Source of the DNA: Gavia stellata
Lineage: Eukaryota > Chordata > Aves > Gaviiformes > Gaviidae
Assembly: GCF_030936135.1 (NCBI RefSeq)
Contig: NC_082602.1
Span: forward strand, 124,001 to 188,000
Direction: 5' to 3'
DNA length: 64,000 nt
Notes under the pieces: model-generated
The model's input: only the letters and a program-made list of their open reading frames with translations
Told to the model about the DNA's origin: nothing
The model's database searches: none
Position numbers and translations under genes: made by a program
Shown: one piece after another, positions 12,401-24,511 of the stretch
Layout: each line of letters opens with the position of its first letter
Position numbering within the stretch: the stretch's first letter is position 1

Positions 12401-15198
12401 AAGGAGTCAGGTGCCCTTGCAGAGGCCCTGCAAGGCGTCTTTAGGGTCTCAAAGAGCGTGTTTGGTTTTGCTCTTGCATCGCTACACACATGTGGGGAGA
12501 GTTCTTCAAGTGTTGGGTGTGAAACGTGCCCGTGTCCTCTGTGTGCGCAAGGGCACGCAGCTGCTCGTACGGTTGGGCCCAGGCACGTGCAGTGACTGAG
12601 TCTGTGCGTGTGAGCGCGTGCATGCGTGCGTACGTGCGCACAATTGCCAAGAGCACACCCAGCTCCAGACGTGAGCCAGGGCCAGGCAGGGTGGAAGGGG
12701 TGAGGTTTCAAGCTAGGTCTGGACTCTGTCACAATGGAGCAGGCACTGCTCCTGTGCTGAATGACTGTGTCTGGGCCCTGCAGGAGGGGGTAAAGGATGC
12801 ACTGAGCCCTTCTTTCTCCTCCATTTCCATTCAGGTGCCAAAAATCCTGAAGACCCTTTGCACCTACATGCGGCAGAGCACCCACAGGCCCTTCCTGCTC
12901 CGGGCCGTGTTTCTCCTCGCCCACTTTCACCAGGAGCCCGTCGTCAGCAGTCTCCTCCGGAAAGGTCTGCCCATGGACAGGTACGTGCACCAGCCACTTC
13001 CCCACTGTAGTCAAACAGAGACCCCACAGCTTGCGTGCACTGGGGTGGTCCAGTTAAGAAGCAGGTCTTTTTTCTGCCTGAGCTGTCTTGAGTGTTGCAA
13101 GACTGCGTGCTTGTGTCTCTGCCATGAGTGGGGCGTTGGAAGCCCCATTGCGGACGAGGAGAAGGTTTGAGGGCACTGCAGGACTGCGAAGATAGGGGTT
13201 CAGGGGTGAACATCTGTTCCCTTGCAGTGACACGGTGGAGCTGTGGAGGAGCCTGGGGAGAAGCACCATTGGGATTCAGGTCCTGAGGTGCCTAGTGGAG
13301 AAACTAAACAGAGCAGGAATCAACTGCCTGGGGACTGACTCCTCCCCTTGTGAGCAGCACAACCATCAGACTGCTCTGGAGACTTTGATGGTACGTTCAA
13401 CAGTAGACACGTTTCTGCAGCTGTGCATCTGCTTTGTAACTCCTACTTCGGCACGAGGGAGTCAGGTGCCCTTTGCAGATGCCCCTGGAGACTCCCAGGG
13501 CGCTGTGCTGGGCCGGCCTCAAGCAGTGTGGGGAGCTGGGACAGCCTTTGCTCCTGAGCCACAAGGCTGTCGCAGAAGTGACAACTGCGGACAGTAACCC
13601 CCCTGCCCCAGGCAGGCAGGGGAACCAGGCTGGTGGGAAAAGGCCTTGCCTGAAGAGGGGCTTCTTGGTCACGTTTCTCTGTAGATCACCCATGCCATCT
13701 CCGAAGTGGTGCTTGCCCTGAGGAGCACGGAGGAGCTCAGGCAGCTGCTTCCCCACCTCCTTCCCAGCCTCCTGAGGTGGGCCAGTGAAACCCTGGGCGA
13801 GGAGAGGCTGCTTTCCCCCCTGGGAGAAGGCTGGAGACAGCTGTTCCTCAAGGGCCAGGTGCTTGAGGAGAAGCCATGCAGGTAAGGAGCCGAAGGGGCA
13901 GATGGCGGGGCTGGCTTCGGTTCCCCTCGCCACGGCACGTGCCTTTGTGCGGCTGAGGGAGTGCTTCGCCTGCCCCACTTCCTAGTTGTGCAAACCGGTC
14001 GTCATGGTTGGGTGTACTTCTGCTCCTTCATGGGGAAACTCCAGCTCCCAGGCAGGAAGGTCTGAGGCAGCTCGTGCTGTGGACGGCTGTCATCTTGCCT
14101 TCTGCATACCCTTGCATGCACGATAGTGTTGCACTCCCTCAGCGGACCCCCACCGGGGGGGGAGCGTGACTCTTGCGGGCAATGGCATCATTCTTCACAA
14201 AATGCCGGTGGGAAGAGGTATTAGGTGTTGCCTTGGTTCTCCAGCATGGAGTCAGTCCAGGGGCGTGGAGTTTCTTCTGCTTCAGTGGGTTTGGGGCATG
14301 ATGAAAATGCCAGTGTCGTTAGCTGCAGTCTACGAAGCATCATTCCCGGGGTATTTAGCTCTGCTAAGGAGAAATCTTCCCCTAAGCTGCTGTGATTTGA
14401 TCTTTCTTTGGTTTTGTGGTGTTGCTGCTGTTTTGATTTTTTTCTTGTTTAGTTTGACTGTGTTTTGACTGGGTTTGTGTTTTGTTTCTTTTGCCAGGGT
14501 TTTCCTTATGGCTTTAGAGTTGGTGCTAGGCAAATGCATGGCAGAGAAGTGGATGCGGCTGCTCGTGAATCGGGCAGCGTGGGCTCACCTTGAAGACCCC
14601 CTGAGCCATTCTGATGGGGTGCGTCTCCTGACCAGGTAAGAGCCCCAGGGATGCACGTGGCTGCCTCCTGCGGGGCTGTGCCCAGGGAAACGCCTGCGGG
14701 ACCCTTCCAGTGTGCCTGGGAAGCCGTCCTGAGCTGAAGAATAGTGTCTGCATCGGTGTACGTGAATTTTGGCAACCTGGCCTGTGGCCTTCCTGGGTAA
14801 CTGTGTGTCCCTCGCTTGTGCTCCCTTGCGCAGCGTCCTGGTCCAGGCTGGGCTTCTATCACCCTGTCTGAAGCAGACCCTCTTGCCATGGCTGGATTCC
14901 TGCTCAGTTAAGCTGCGGGTGACAGCTACAGCCTTCTTTGCTGAGGTAAGGCAGGGGGTGGGGAAGGAAGGGTTCAGAGGGTTTTAGTGAGATCCTGCTC
15001 CTTGGGATGTCTTTTTTTGTGGGAAGATCCCTGGAGCGGAGCAGACAGGGGAGCGCCTGGCCAGGACCAGGTCCCCACAGCACTGCCTGTGTCCTTCCAG
15101 CTCTCTTGAGACTGCAGCACAACAAGGACCCGCGAGTGAAGCAGGCGCTAGAGGAGTCTCTCCACGATACCTGTCCCCAGCCAGCACCAAGGAGTTAA
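463..15198 (+). CDS. Maestro heat-like repeat (MROH2-like) protein, 3-prime part of gene
   Basis: HEAT-repeat scaffold protein of the MROH family; molecular role poorly known. Exons read by eye with AG/GT borders and one continuous phase: 463-614, 1004-1147, 1940-2009, 2121-2234, 2716-2789, 3131-3250, 4278-4385, 4581-4740, 5119-5159, 5442-5583, 6307-6359, 6786-6893, 7100-7219, 7405-7527, 8179-8271, 8353-8514, 8748-8870, 9187-9254, 9615-9750, 9856-9951, 10420-10524, 10750-10873, 11596-11696, 12127-12279, 12835-12980, 13228-13390, 13685-13881, 14498-14635, 14834-14945, 15118-15198. They give 1174 residues with no internal stop. The 5-prime exons lie before the window. Helical segments such as RVAALGLLGALAHS, DLQLKLALVQSITEVS and VTATAFFAE match what I remember of MROH2A/2B. 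The borders of exon 15 and of the last exon are the least certain: an acceptor at 15100 would give a stop after two codons, while the acceptor ending at 15117 keeps frame to TAA. The C-terminus is short for the family. Confidence 0.85.
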
Positions 15199-15201
15199 TT
15201 A

Positions 15202-15207
15202 AATAAA
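15202..15207 (+). promoter_or_regulatory. Poly(A) signal of the MROH2-like gene
   Basis: AATAAA lies 4 bases after the TAA stop of the MROH2-like reading frame. The very short gap between stop and signal suggests a minimal 3-prime UTR and supports the view that the gene really ends here. Confidence 0.65.
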
Positions 15208-17014
15208 GCTCAGCACAAGATGCCTAAAGGGCAGTGTATCTTTTTTTCCCCCGATGGCACCCTTGTGCTTGGCGGGACCACATGTGGGTGACACCAAGGC
15301 TGGGGGCTGCCAGCTGCATGGCCCCTCCCGGATCTTCGTGGGCTGGGCACAACGCAGTCATGCTGGGACAGACCCCAGAGCAGGGGTCTCCCCATGGGGT
15401 CCTGGGGCCTTGCCGTGCCCTCCCACTGCCCATGGGGATCCCCTTGCCACCCCTCCCACCACGGCACGACCACCTCTGGCACCAGCAAGGGCTGGCGCGG
15501 GGAACAGCCCAGGGAACACCCTGACCATACCACCACAGCAGGCTTTGCCCTCCCCGGTGTCCTGCCATGCTGGGCCCCCCCGCAGCACTTGCCCAGGGAC
15601 ACAGTGGGGGGGTATCAGGGGAAAAGGGGGGCACTGGGGGGAGTAGGGGGCACTGGAGGATGGGTGGGGAGAACCAAGGGAGGCACAGCAGTTTAGAGGG
15701 CTGTGGTCAGGGGGCAGAAGGGGGGCACTGGGGGACAAGTAGGGAATGTCGGGAGGATCTTAAAGGGTCAGCTATGGCTCAGGGGCTGAGCAGAGGGACA
15801 GAGTGGAGCAGAGGGCTCTGGCTGGCCCATCGGACCCCTGCCCACTAACACAGGCCCCACTGGTGCTGCTCCCCAGCCCTGGGAGGCCTGGGCAATTGTA
15901 GCAATTTTGGGGTGGGTGGGTGTTTGGTTTTTGTTTGGTTGTTTGGCTTTTTTGGTGGGTGGTGGGTTTTTTTTGTTCAAGGGTGATTCAAAAAAAAGGA
16001 AGCTCACTCCAGAGCTCTGCTACTGAGGAAAAAGCAAGCTTCTGAAACATAAGCAGTGCTGGTCGCATTTAGCTCTTATTGCTGGGAAAACGTATAAACC
16101 ACTTCTGTGGGGTTGGTTTTTTCAAATCCTGCCATTGATGAGGAGAGTTGACTTCCTTCCTCTTTTGTACATATTGCTTTGTCCTTAATTTTACAGTCTG
16201 ACTCGATAACAGTCTGCAGTTCTTATCTGAGCCAAGTGATCAAAGCACATAGCACTTAGTTGTGAAGGGAATGTCTTTACAGAAAATATCAAAATGTATC
16301 TTTGTCTGGTTACTGAGTCCCCATTTTGCAAGTGTAAAACATTTTCAGTGTTTGCTGCTTTCTTTACCAATTTGAGGATTAAGAGGAAAAGAATAGGAGG
16401 TGATGATACCAGTATTTAATTGCTAAACTTGTAATAAGTTATTGATTTTACTTTGAGCAAAATTGTACAAAGCCGTAAGGTTTGCTGCAGGTGAAATTTG
16501 GGTGAAGGGACTGCAAAAATCAGTTCAGTAAAGATGGTCTCTAGTGAGAACAGAGCAGAATTACATTTGGTTCTTTTGGAGACAGTCTGGAGTTGTCCCT
16601 AAAGCTGTTGTCTAATGACACAGAAAATTGTGTATTATCTTGTATTTGCTGTATGTATTGGTAAGCAGAGGAGCAAAGAAAAGAGAATGGAATCACAGTG
16701 GTCTATTCTAAAGTAGCAGATGACTTGTGTATTTATCAGTGTGTTTTACGGAGAATAAGGAGTGGGCTTTCCAAACCACAGGGTGTTTTAACACAGGGAA
16801 GTGATAAAGCTCTTGCTCTTCATTAGTATTATTTAAACTATTTCTAAATACAAGGGTTGCATTCATATGGTAAGAATGCTTTCTTTGCCTCTCCTACCCC
16901 CCCAGTTTTTTGGGGGGTGTTAGTGGTGGCACTGGCAGCAGGCAGTCCGCATGGCAAGAGCAGCTCCTTCTATACCGGCCTACGAATGAACCTCTTTGAA
17001 ATCATGTGCCGCCC
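15208..17014. other. Intergenic DNA, no gene seen
   Basis: The first 600 bases are GC-rich with G-runs around 15600-15730. Then comes a G/T-rich low-complexity stretch at about 15903-15980 and ordinary AT-rich sequence. Short open frames here have no recognisable content. Confidence 0.5.
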
Positions 17015-17265
17015 TTTTCCTCAGGACAAGAGGAAATGGCCTCAAGTTGAGCCAGGGGAGGTTTAGACTGGATATTAGGAAAAATTTCTTCACTGAGAGA
17101 GTGGTGAGACACTGGAATAAGCTGCCCAGGGAGGTGGTGGAATCACCATCACTGGAGGTGTTCAAGGAACGTGTGGGACATGGTTTAGTGGGCATGGTGG
17201 TGTTGGTTGATGGTTGGACTTGGTGATCTTACAGGTCTCCTCCAACCTTAGTGATTCTGTGATTC
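17015..17265 (+). mobile_element. CR1 LINE fragment, 3-prime end
   Basis: The sequence carries the CR1 tail signature: a segment encoding the [11 protein letters not shown]-like peptide, then the 'tgcccagggaggtggtgga' block, then 'gatcttacaggtc' and a terminal 'gattctgtgattct' repeat. It is 5-prime truncated, which is usual for CR1, and close in sequence to the copies near 30.3 and 50.5 kb. Confidence 0.9.
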
Positions 17266-20200
17266 TTTTGCGAGCTCCCAGCCTCGGTGCTTTTGGCCTG
17301 TCATGCAGTCAGACCAAAATGCTTGCTATCATTCCTCAGGGAGAATCTGAGTAGGATTTTGTTCTTTTTTTCCTTCAGAGCAGAAGCAAAACTCAGTCTT
17401 TCAATCAATGGCGGGGGGAGGTGGGGGGTGGGCAATGATACACATTTCTGCTCTTGAAATAAGGAGGGATGAAGGAACATATACAAATACGGTGTGACAG
17501 AGTGACCTGGGTCCCCAGCTGCGCCTGTGCATGGCCATGCAAAAGCGCACTGTGGCTGGGACCTGTGTAACTTGTGGGAATTCTTGGGTTTTATGCTAAC
17601 TCTGAGGATTTATGAAGCACAGGAAAGTTAGTGACAGATTTGCAGGCTCCCTCTGTGCATCTCGGAGAGGGCAGCAGTTTCTCTGCGAAGATGGAAATAA
17701 GTTTATTTATACAGGTCTTTTCTGTGTCTTCTGAGGAATGAGTATAGTATGACAGAAGATGAAACAAAATTGCAGCTTAGAGGAATTTTGAATAATTCGG
17801 CACTTTTTTTAAATACTTGTGTTAATTTCCTACCTCAGTTGATTGTGTATGCATGAAATTATAAAGCTTCTATATGCTTAGAGTGACATAATTTGTGATT
17901 GGATTCTTTTATAATAATCTGGTTTTGAGTTTACTTCCCGTTGTGGAGTTCTGCTGGCACTGGGACAGATGAAGAAACTTAGGTGGGGTAATACCTAAAT
18001 AAATATGCTGAGAAGTTAGGGTTAAAGCCCTGTAGCACTTTGTTTGGTGGTGGTGGTGGTGTTGTCAGAATTCAGCAGCTATATCGAGTAGCATCAATTA
18101 AAAAAAAAAATCAATTACGCTGGCCTGGTACCACATTCTGTGTGCCTAAATAGCAAGCTCTGTTGTTAATGGAAATGTTTATAGGCATTATTAGGTTCAT
18201 ATTGCTGTGTTATATGTGCAGCCAAGGGGATAATAAGGAAAATTATCAGTCTCGAAGAATGATACTATGCCACCTGCTAGAATAATAAAAGTTTTAATGC
18301 TGTGTTGTTCAGGGACCTTTTGAACTGGTGTGATGTTTCAGGCTTGTACCAAATCAATCTTCAGATTCTTGTTTTGCACATTCTCAAGTTTGCATTTCTC
18401 GCTGTGTTGAAGTTGGTGAATCTGAGTCAATTTTATCTGGAGGGGTGCAATGTGTCATATTTCCCTTCAAACAGAAAATACCCTGTTTTTGCAGGGCTCA
18501 TTGAATTTAATCTTTAAAATATTCCCTCTGATATCAGGGGATCAATTTTTCTTCTGCCAAAATATTGTGGAAAACAGTGAAATGGAAAAGGTGGTTGAGT
18601 CAATACATGAATATTAGAACATGTGAAGTAAGGCGGACAGGAAACTGGTGCGCTCATCTGTGGCATAAAAACTGCATTGCTGATAAATGTTGAATTCTCA
18701 AATAGGAAGACAATTGAAAAAGCTGCTAATCTTAATAAGAAATGCTGGTTTTCAGCCTCCCTGTGATCTCCAGAAGATATTTGATGATAAGCAAGGTGGC
18801 AAACTTGTTGGCCTTCCTAGGGAAGCTCCTGGCACTTCCATTCCCTGCAAAGCAACAGAGGCTTTTACAAAAGAACATGTTGGGGTTTTTTTGTGGTTCC
18901 CATTGAAATCTTTATGTGGCAACTGCAAGGCTGTCACAATAAGCATGTGGATTTAGAGCCTTTAAACTGAAAGGGCTTTCCAGTGTTAATAATAGTGTAA
19001 CTAAAAATATAGTCTGTATGAGACCCAAAAACGTATAAGGCTGTGAATTTTATGAATCGTAAGTGTTCTTTCCATTTACTTACTGTTCCTTCTGTTATAA
19101 AAAATTGTCACTGAGATGCAAAACCACACCCCATAATACTAACTCCTTTTTTGAAATCAGTTACTGCTTTTAGAGTAAGTTCTATTTCTAAATACATATG
19201 TGTGTCGTTCGAGGATTTATGTCCATAAAGGCAGGGACTTGCATGTCTCTTTGGAGAGCAGACCATTAGGAGAGAGAACAACCTCCTCTGGAGCAGACAG
19301 TCCTGCTTTACAGAAGGTAGGTGCTAGAGAAATCAAGCCAAGCTACAGTGAGAGGGAGCAGACTTTCAGCAACCTCAAAGGCTAGAAAATAAATACGTCT
19401 TTCATCTGCTGCCTTGCTGAAAGATCTGCTGAGTTTCTCAATAAAATAATAAACCTATTAAAAGTACCTTTCCTTATCATTTCTCACTACGGTAGCTATC
19501 TTTCTCCTGGAGGACAATGATTTGTAACAGGAAGGCATGTAATCAGTTTAGTCCTCGTTAGAGTTAACTTCATCTCTGATACCACTTTGCTTGTAGAAGG
19601 GGATATAGCTGCTTGAAGAAAACAGCAGCAACTTTGATCACCTTTCTGCAAAAACATGACCATTGCACTGTAGACATGAGACTACGTTCTTGTTACTAGC
19701 TCTAAAAAGTGACGGGGAGTTTTTATATTTTTTTGACGTGTGTATATCATGAAACAAATAAGAAAATTAATCAAATTGATGCACTTTGATCCTTTCCTAT
19801 TTGAACATTGGTTATTTATCAATTTGCAAAGCGGCTGGACTACGGAAGGCTAGATGTGCTTAGACAGTCAACGAAATACTAATGAATGAAAACGCTACAC
19901 TACAGAGGAACTCACCACACCTGTAAGAGACCAGATTTTGATAAAATGACTCATGCTGAGTAGTAACTTAGTTCATAGGGACTTGTGTGGTTTTTGGAGC
20001 AGGCTGAGGATGAGGAGCTACCCTACCAGCAAGGCTGTCAGTCCGGCCTATGTGGAGATTTGGGGGAGAAAATGTCACTAGCAAATCATAGAGTTTTTGC
20101 TTTATAAAATACTTAAGAACATCATGACTTCTTAGATTGTTTCAGTGTCTTGTGAAGCAAAAAGTGATCCTCTTAATAAACCAATAGCTGTGTTAGTTAC

Positions 20201-20990
20201 TACGATTACAGAAATCTTGTCAACTCTGTTAAGACCCAAGGTGGTCCTACTGAAAATACGACTACTAATACAGAGTAAAGGAGGTAGAGAAAGTATTTTC
20301 TCAGCAACTGTTGCATAACCGGTTGATCATACATGCCAGAAGTCAGTTCTGGTTCTCCAACACATCAGTGTTGCAGTGGGTTGGTATCCAGTAAGTAAGG
20401 AAAAACCAAGAATTACGGTCATTCAGGATTGCTGTAAAACCTGTAGGAGTTGCAATAGAAATAAAAAGACTGGAAGTATTTTGAGGCTAATGAAGTATAG
20501 GCATACCTTTTCACTTTATGTTTGTATCTCTCTAGTCTACATTATTTACCTAGAACAATCGATACCTCAGATTTTCTCCAGTGTAAAGAAAATGCATGCA
20601 TGTCAGATTCAAAATCAGGGTAGGAATTTTATTTCTCTTGCAAGGATAGATTTTCCATTTTTAATGGCATGGGGATACTTGTATTAATGACTAAAAATAC
20701 TTTGAATATTATAACATGAGGTGGAAAAATACAGGAATGTTTTATTAATCTCATGTGGACACCTGTGTACTGGGGAGATTACATTTCTAATGTCGTTTTA
20801 GAGAAGGCTTTCATACAACCTGTATGGTTAATTCTTAAGCCACTGTCTGTTGTATTTGATTGTATTTGTGCCGCTGGAAAATTGGGAAGGATTCATGTAA
20901 ATTGGACAGCTCAATGAAAACTCCAATTAGATTTTTAAAAAAAGGGGGGGGGGTGGAATAAGTTCGCTTCTCTTGCAGGAACGTGATTTA
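17266..20990. other. AT-rich intergenic DNA, no gene seen
   Basis: Long AT-rich stretch with only short random open frames, a small GGT run near 18047-18062 and an A-run near 18100. I see no splice-bounded exon, no known repeat family and no RNA gene. Confidence 0.5.
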
Positions 20991-21317
20991 GCAGCGGAAG
21001 GGAGGCAGGATGAAAGGGTCTTTGAGGTCAAAAAGTGCATCAGACTGCTGGCGCAGTCATGATGACAGCGGAGGAGGAAGAGAAGGATATTCAGGTGACG
21101 TGGCTGGCCGGGACAATGCTTCCAAGGTAACAGCTGCCACGCAAACAGCAGGCCCTGGGCTTGTGCAGGTGCTTGTGATGTCCCATGTTCCTGAGTAGCT
21201 CATCGGGTATCAGAGGTCACCTGGCTCGTGATGTTTCTTCTGATGTCACCGATTGCTGAGCAGGTGATAGGGCAGGAGCAGGCACACGGCTTGTGCAGCT
21301 GCTTGTGTCATTATTAA
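20991..21317. repeat. Short local direct repeats
   Basis: Two diverged copies of a segment with 'cttgtgcaggtgcttgtg' (about 21160-21180) and 'cttgtgcagctgcttgtg' (about 21290-21308) are spaced about 130 bases apart, with related 'gtgatgt' words between. It follows a G-run after A-rich sequence near 20936-20952. No gene is seen. Confidence 0.4.
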
Positions 21318-21339
21318 GTGCAGTTTTTACGTCTTTTGA

Positions 21340-21690
21340 GAAAAGAGGCAGTTAGCCTCTTTTCCCTCTGTCCTGCTCCATCGCCCTGCCTGTGTTGGTC
21401 CGTCAGTCTGTCCTTCCTCCTGCCCTCCTCTGCGCTCTCTGTCCTTCTGTCTCGCTGCTCATCACCATGTTCCTGGCTGAACTCTGCCCCATTCCCCTCC
21501 ATCCCCTTCTCCCTGTCCCTGTGCCTGCTCCTTGCCAGGGGTTTCCTTTCTCCACTCCATGCCCAGCTGCCTCCTTCTTCCCGCCATCCTGCTCCGATGC
21601 CTGTCCAGCCACCTCACCGTGCTGTCCCACCCCTCTCTGCCACTCTCCCCCCCTCTCCTCTTCCTCTCTGCTCCACCAAGGCTCCAAGAC
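21340..21690 (+). repeat. Pyrimidine-rich (C/T) tract
   Basis: About 350 bases are dominated by C and T on the plus strand (tcctt, cctcc, ctgtcc words). It opens frames on several strands only because of the composition; the translations are low-complexity Ser/Pro/Leu and I do not take them as genes. A long polypurine/polypyrimidine strand bias of this kind can adopt triplex structure. Confidence 0.55.
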
Positions 21691-21799
21691 AGGAGCCAAG
21701 GCAGCCCAAGCGAGGCGGCCATGGAGCCTGCACGGAGGCAAGGCTCAACCAGGTGAAAGGGGTCCCAGCAGGGTCAGACAGAAGGGTAGGAGTGCCCAG

Positions 21800-21895
21800 C
21801 GGAATCCCGGGAGCTGTAGTCCTGAGGCAGAGAGCTGTGTGGAGGCTCTGTTCGTTCCGCTGGCATGCTGAGAGCTGTAGCCCTGCGGCACAGGG
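21800..21895 (-). promoter_or_regulatory. Two degenerate ZNF143/THAP11-like motifs
   Basis: 'ccgggagctgtagtcc' near 21808-21823 and 'gcatgctgagagctgtagcc' near 21863-21882 both resemble the extended ZNF143 (Staf)/THAP11 site, whose core reads GGGAGTTGTAGTC preceded by GCATGCT. The two share the AGCTGTAG word and are about 57 bases apart. No gene start could be tied to them, so this may be a dead promoter or a chance duplicate. Confidence 0.35.
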
Positions 21896-22923
21896 CTGCC
21901 GGTCAGCCATGTCAATGTCGTGAAGAGAAGGAGACCGATTGTCCGCAGATGGCATCTTTGCTGGCTCTCCGTCACCCTGTCCCTGGCTTTTTGGGGCCTT
22001 GGCTGGTGGGACCCATAGGGCATGTTATGAAGATTCCCTTCCCTAACTGTTTAATCAACCAGTCTTTACAGTGTGAAAGTGTATTAAACTTTGTTTAGAG
22101 ATCCCTATACGATGACTTCACGTAATGTGGTGAGGTAGTGGAGTTTTCCTGGAGGCTTTGCTGTTGTTGATGCTGAAGTAAAACAAACGCAAGGACAGCC
22201 TGACCCTGGCAAAAAGGACTTTGCTTCTGGGAAGCTTAGGGCTGTCCATGAAGGATAAAGGATACCCCGGGCCAACCAAGAGAACGCCAGCATCCTAGCC
22301 CCTCTGAGAGGTCTTTGAAACCCTCCCAGCATCGTCTGACGTCATAGCTCAGTAACTGCAGCAAGGCTGACTCCAGGGCCATCTGGATCGATAGACAAGC
22401 AGCAGGAATGCTGCCAAACTAGAGCTGCTTTGCAAAGTTTGACTCAGATTAGTACTGGGTAGTGTGGGTGCTAGTGATTAGTCAAGTCGCCTTGTACCTG
22501 AAGGGCTGAAGGGTCTAAGAAGCCTGTGTAAAGGCACATTCGGGGTGGCCCAAGTGCATGCGCATGAGAAAATACTCGCCGCTGAATTCTCTACTTTGCG
22601 TCCTAGCCCCCTCCCTCGGTCGGCATGGGCCGGTTGCGAATTTGTTGTGACACCGGCCCAGGGCTCACCTCTGGGTGGGGGGTTTTGCTGGATGAGGTCC
22701 AGGCAGCGCCAGACGAGGCCGCAGAGTGGGCCGAGCGAGCTGGGAAGCCGGTGCGGGGCTGGCTCTGGGATCTTGGTGTGCGAGTGCCAGCCAGCGAAGC
22801 CCGCTCGCCAGCCTGGCGCGAGCTGAGTTTTCTGCGCTCAGCCAGTCCCTGCCTGGCCCTTGGGGCGGCTGCGGCTCCATCAGAGGGCCGGATCCAGCTC
22901 GGCGGCAGTGATGCTGGTGCTGG
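21896..22923. other. Intergenic DNA, GC-rich toward 22.9 kb
   Basis: No recognisable coding exon. 22545-22920 is GC-rich with open frames in several phases but no family likeness. The end, about 22898-22928, has 'cagtgatgctggtgctgg'-type words that resume at 24093 after the LTR, so a small minisatellite was split by the insertion. Confidence 0.4.
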
Positions 22924-22928
22924 GGCAG

Positions 22929-24092
22929 TGTGGAATAATTGCTGGAGGTAATTTAGGAATTAAATTTATATTAAAGGTACAGCATTGAAGAAATCTTCAG
23001 GGTGGAGTGTGGCGAATATGCAAGGAATCCATCCCACAGAAGTTCCCTAGGCAACCTTAGATGTTGGCAACACCAGGGGAGCTTGGTGCGCTGACTCTGA
23101 GAGAAACTACACGGAGGGTGGAGCGGAGTGAAGACACCGCGGCCAGGCTCTGGGATAAGACGGGAATTGGAAGGTACTATGGAACTGACAAGCTGCATAT
23201 TTACTACCCTGAGCTGCCTATTTACCACCCTGAGCCAACAGTCTGTCATTTTTTGACAAAATACTATCCTTTGGGTGAACTTTGCTCATTATAATCTCAT
23301 TATAATACCAGAGAACACACCTCCATCCCAAAACTACCCACCTCCAAGGTGCGACCACCCCTCACTGAGCTTGCGCTCTGAATTTTTCTTAGTCTATACC
23401 TTTAAAAGTAAACGAGAAACTTTTACACCAATTACAATAGAGGTATGTATGACTAGAGTCACTCAAGCTCCACCTGTAAGGACAAATAATATAAAAATGG
23501 CTTAAGAGAGGAAGGATGCCAGGGAAGATACCATCGCAGACCGCCTCTGACACCTGGGATCAGTCGATGGGCTGAGCCTCTCTTCCCCCCACAGGGACGC
23601 CTTTGGGTAAGATTCGAACACTTGGTTATACCGAGTGCTTCCCCGGGAAACTTAGAAATCTCTATAGAGTTGCTTTGTAACTTAACGCATTTGTAGCCAG
23701 GCTATATTACTCACATTCTTGGTATTTGCACATGCTTTGCAAGCAGTAATTTTATCACTGGCAATCCAAAAGAACTTGTGTATCTGTTGCTTCAATAAAC
23801 TGCACTATTCACTAATCTAGCCGTGAGAGTTCTAATTGAACGCCACCACATCCCTTAACTGTGGCCGTGCTAGTTCATGGAACGCGACTAGACTGAAAGT
23901 GTGCAGTGTTATGAGTGTATCCGTAATCGTGAGAGTTCAATACATTGAACGCGACCGGGCTTGTAACACAGAAAAATTGGGCATCACTCAGAATCTAAGC
24001 CTAGCCGCCCCCAGCCCCTCTGATATCTGAGGACAAGCTGGAACGTAAGGGGGTTTATTTTCTGCCAAATTGCCTTGCCCTTTAACGCGACA
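22929..24092 (+). mobile_element. Solo LTR of an avian endogenous retrovirus
   Basis: The element starts TGTGGAAT and ends GCGACA (TG...CA) and is flanked on both sides by GGCAG (22924-22928 and 24093-24097), which fits a 5-bp target site duplication, as in ERVL-type elements. A poly(A) signal AATAAA is at 23794-23799. After it, three diverged copies of a 'gagagtt...attgaacgc' motif form the U5-like end. No internal retroviral genes are present, so it is a solo LTR made by recombination. The duplication could be partly fortuitous because the target is itself repetitive. Confidence 0.7.
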
Positions 24093-24374
24093 GGCAGTGA
24101 TGGTGATGCTGGTAGCGGGGCGGTGATGCCAGTGCTGGGGCAGTGACGGAGGGCTCCGTCCTCCTGGCGTTGATGCTATTCAACGTGGTTCCTCCCATGG
24201 GCGCCCACCACTCGGAGCGATGCCCCACCTACCCAAGCTCTCAGTGGCCATCCCCAGCCCAGCTCAGCCACCGACGGGGTGGGCAGGGGCTGCGTCAACC
24301 CCTCCCCGGCCCCCCTCCCGCTGTGCAAATGACCGCAGGCAGAGAGAAGTGCTGCAAAGCAAACACACAACTTT

Positions 24375-24380
24375 TTTAAT
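24375..24380 (-). promoter_or_regulatory. Candidate poly(A) signal (ATTAAA) of the minus-strand gene
   Basis: On the minus strand ATTAAA lies about 130 bases after the stop at 24512-24514. It is the common variant of AATAAA and the only good candidate close downstream. Confidence 0.45.
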
Positions 24381-24511
24381 GAATTAAGCAAGAAAGGGGC
24401 ATCTGGGAGAGGGCTGGGGCAGGAGCGGGTGGGTGCAGGTCTCTGCCTCTGGATCTCCTCTGCGTGTGGGTGCTGTGGGGGACGGTGCGGGAATGGTGCT
24501 GGACCGGTGGC

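Noticed and set aside
21318-21923. 201-codon open frame on +
   Set aside because: Follows the C/T-rich tract; Ser/Pro/Leu low-complexity translation with no conserved motif.
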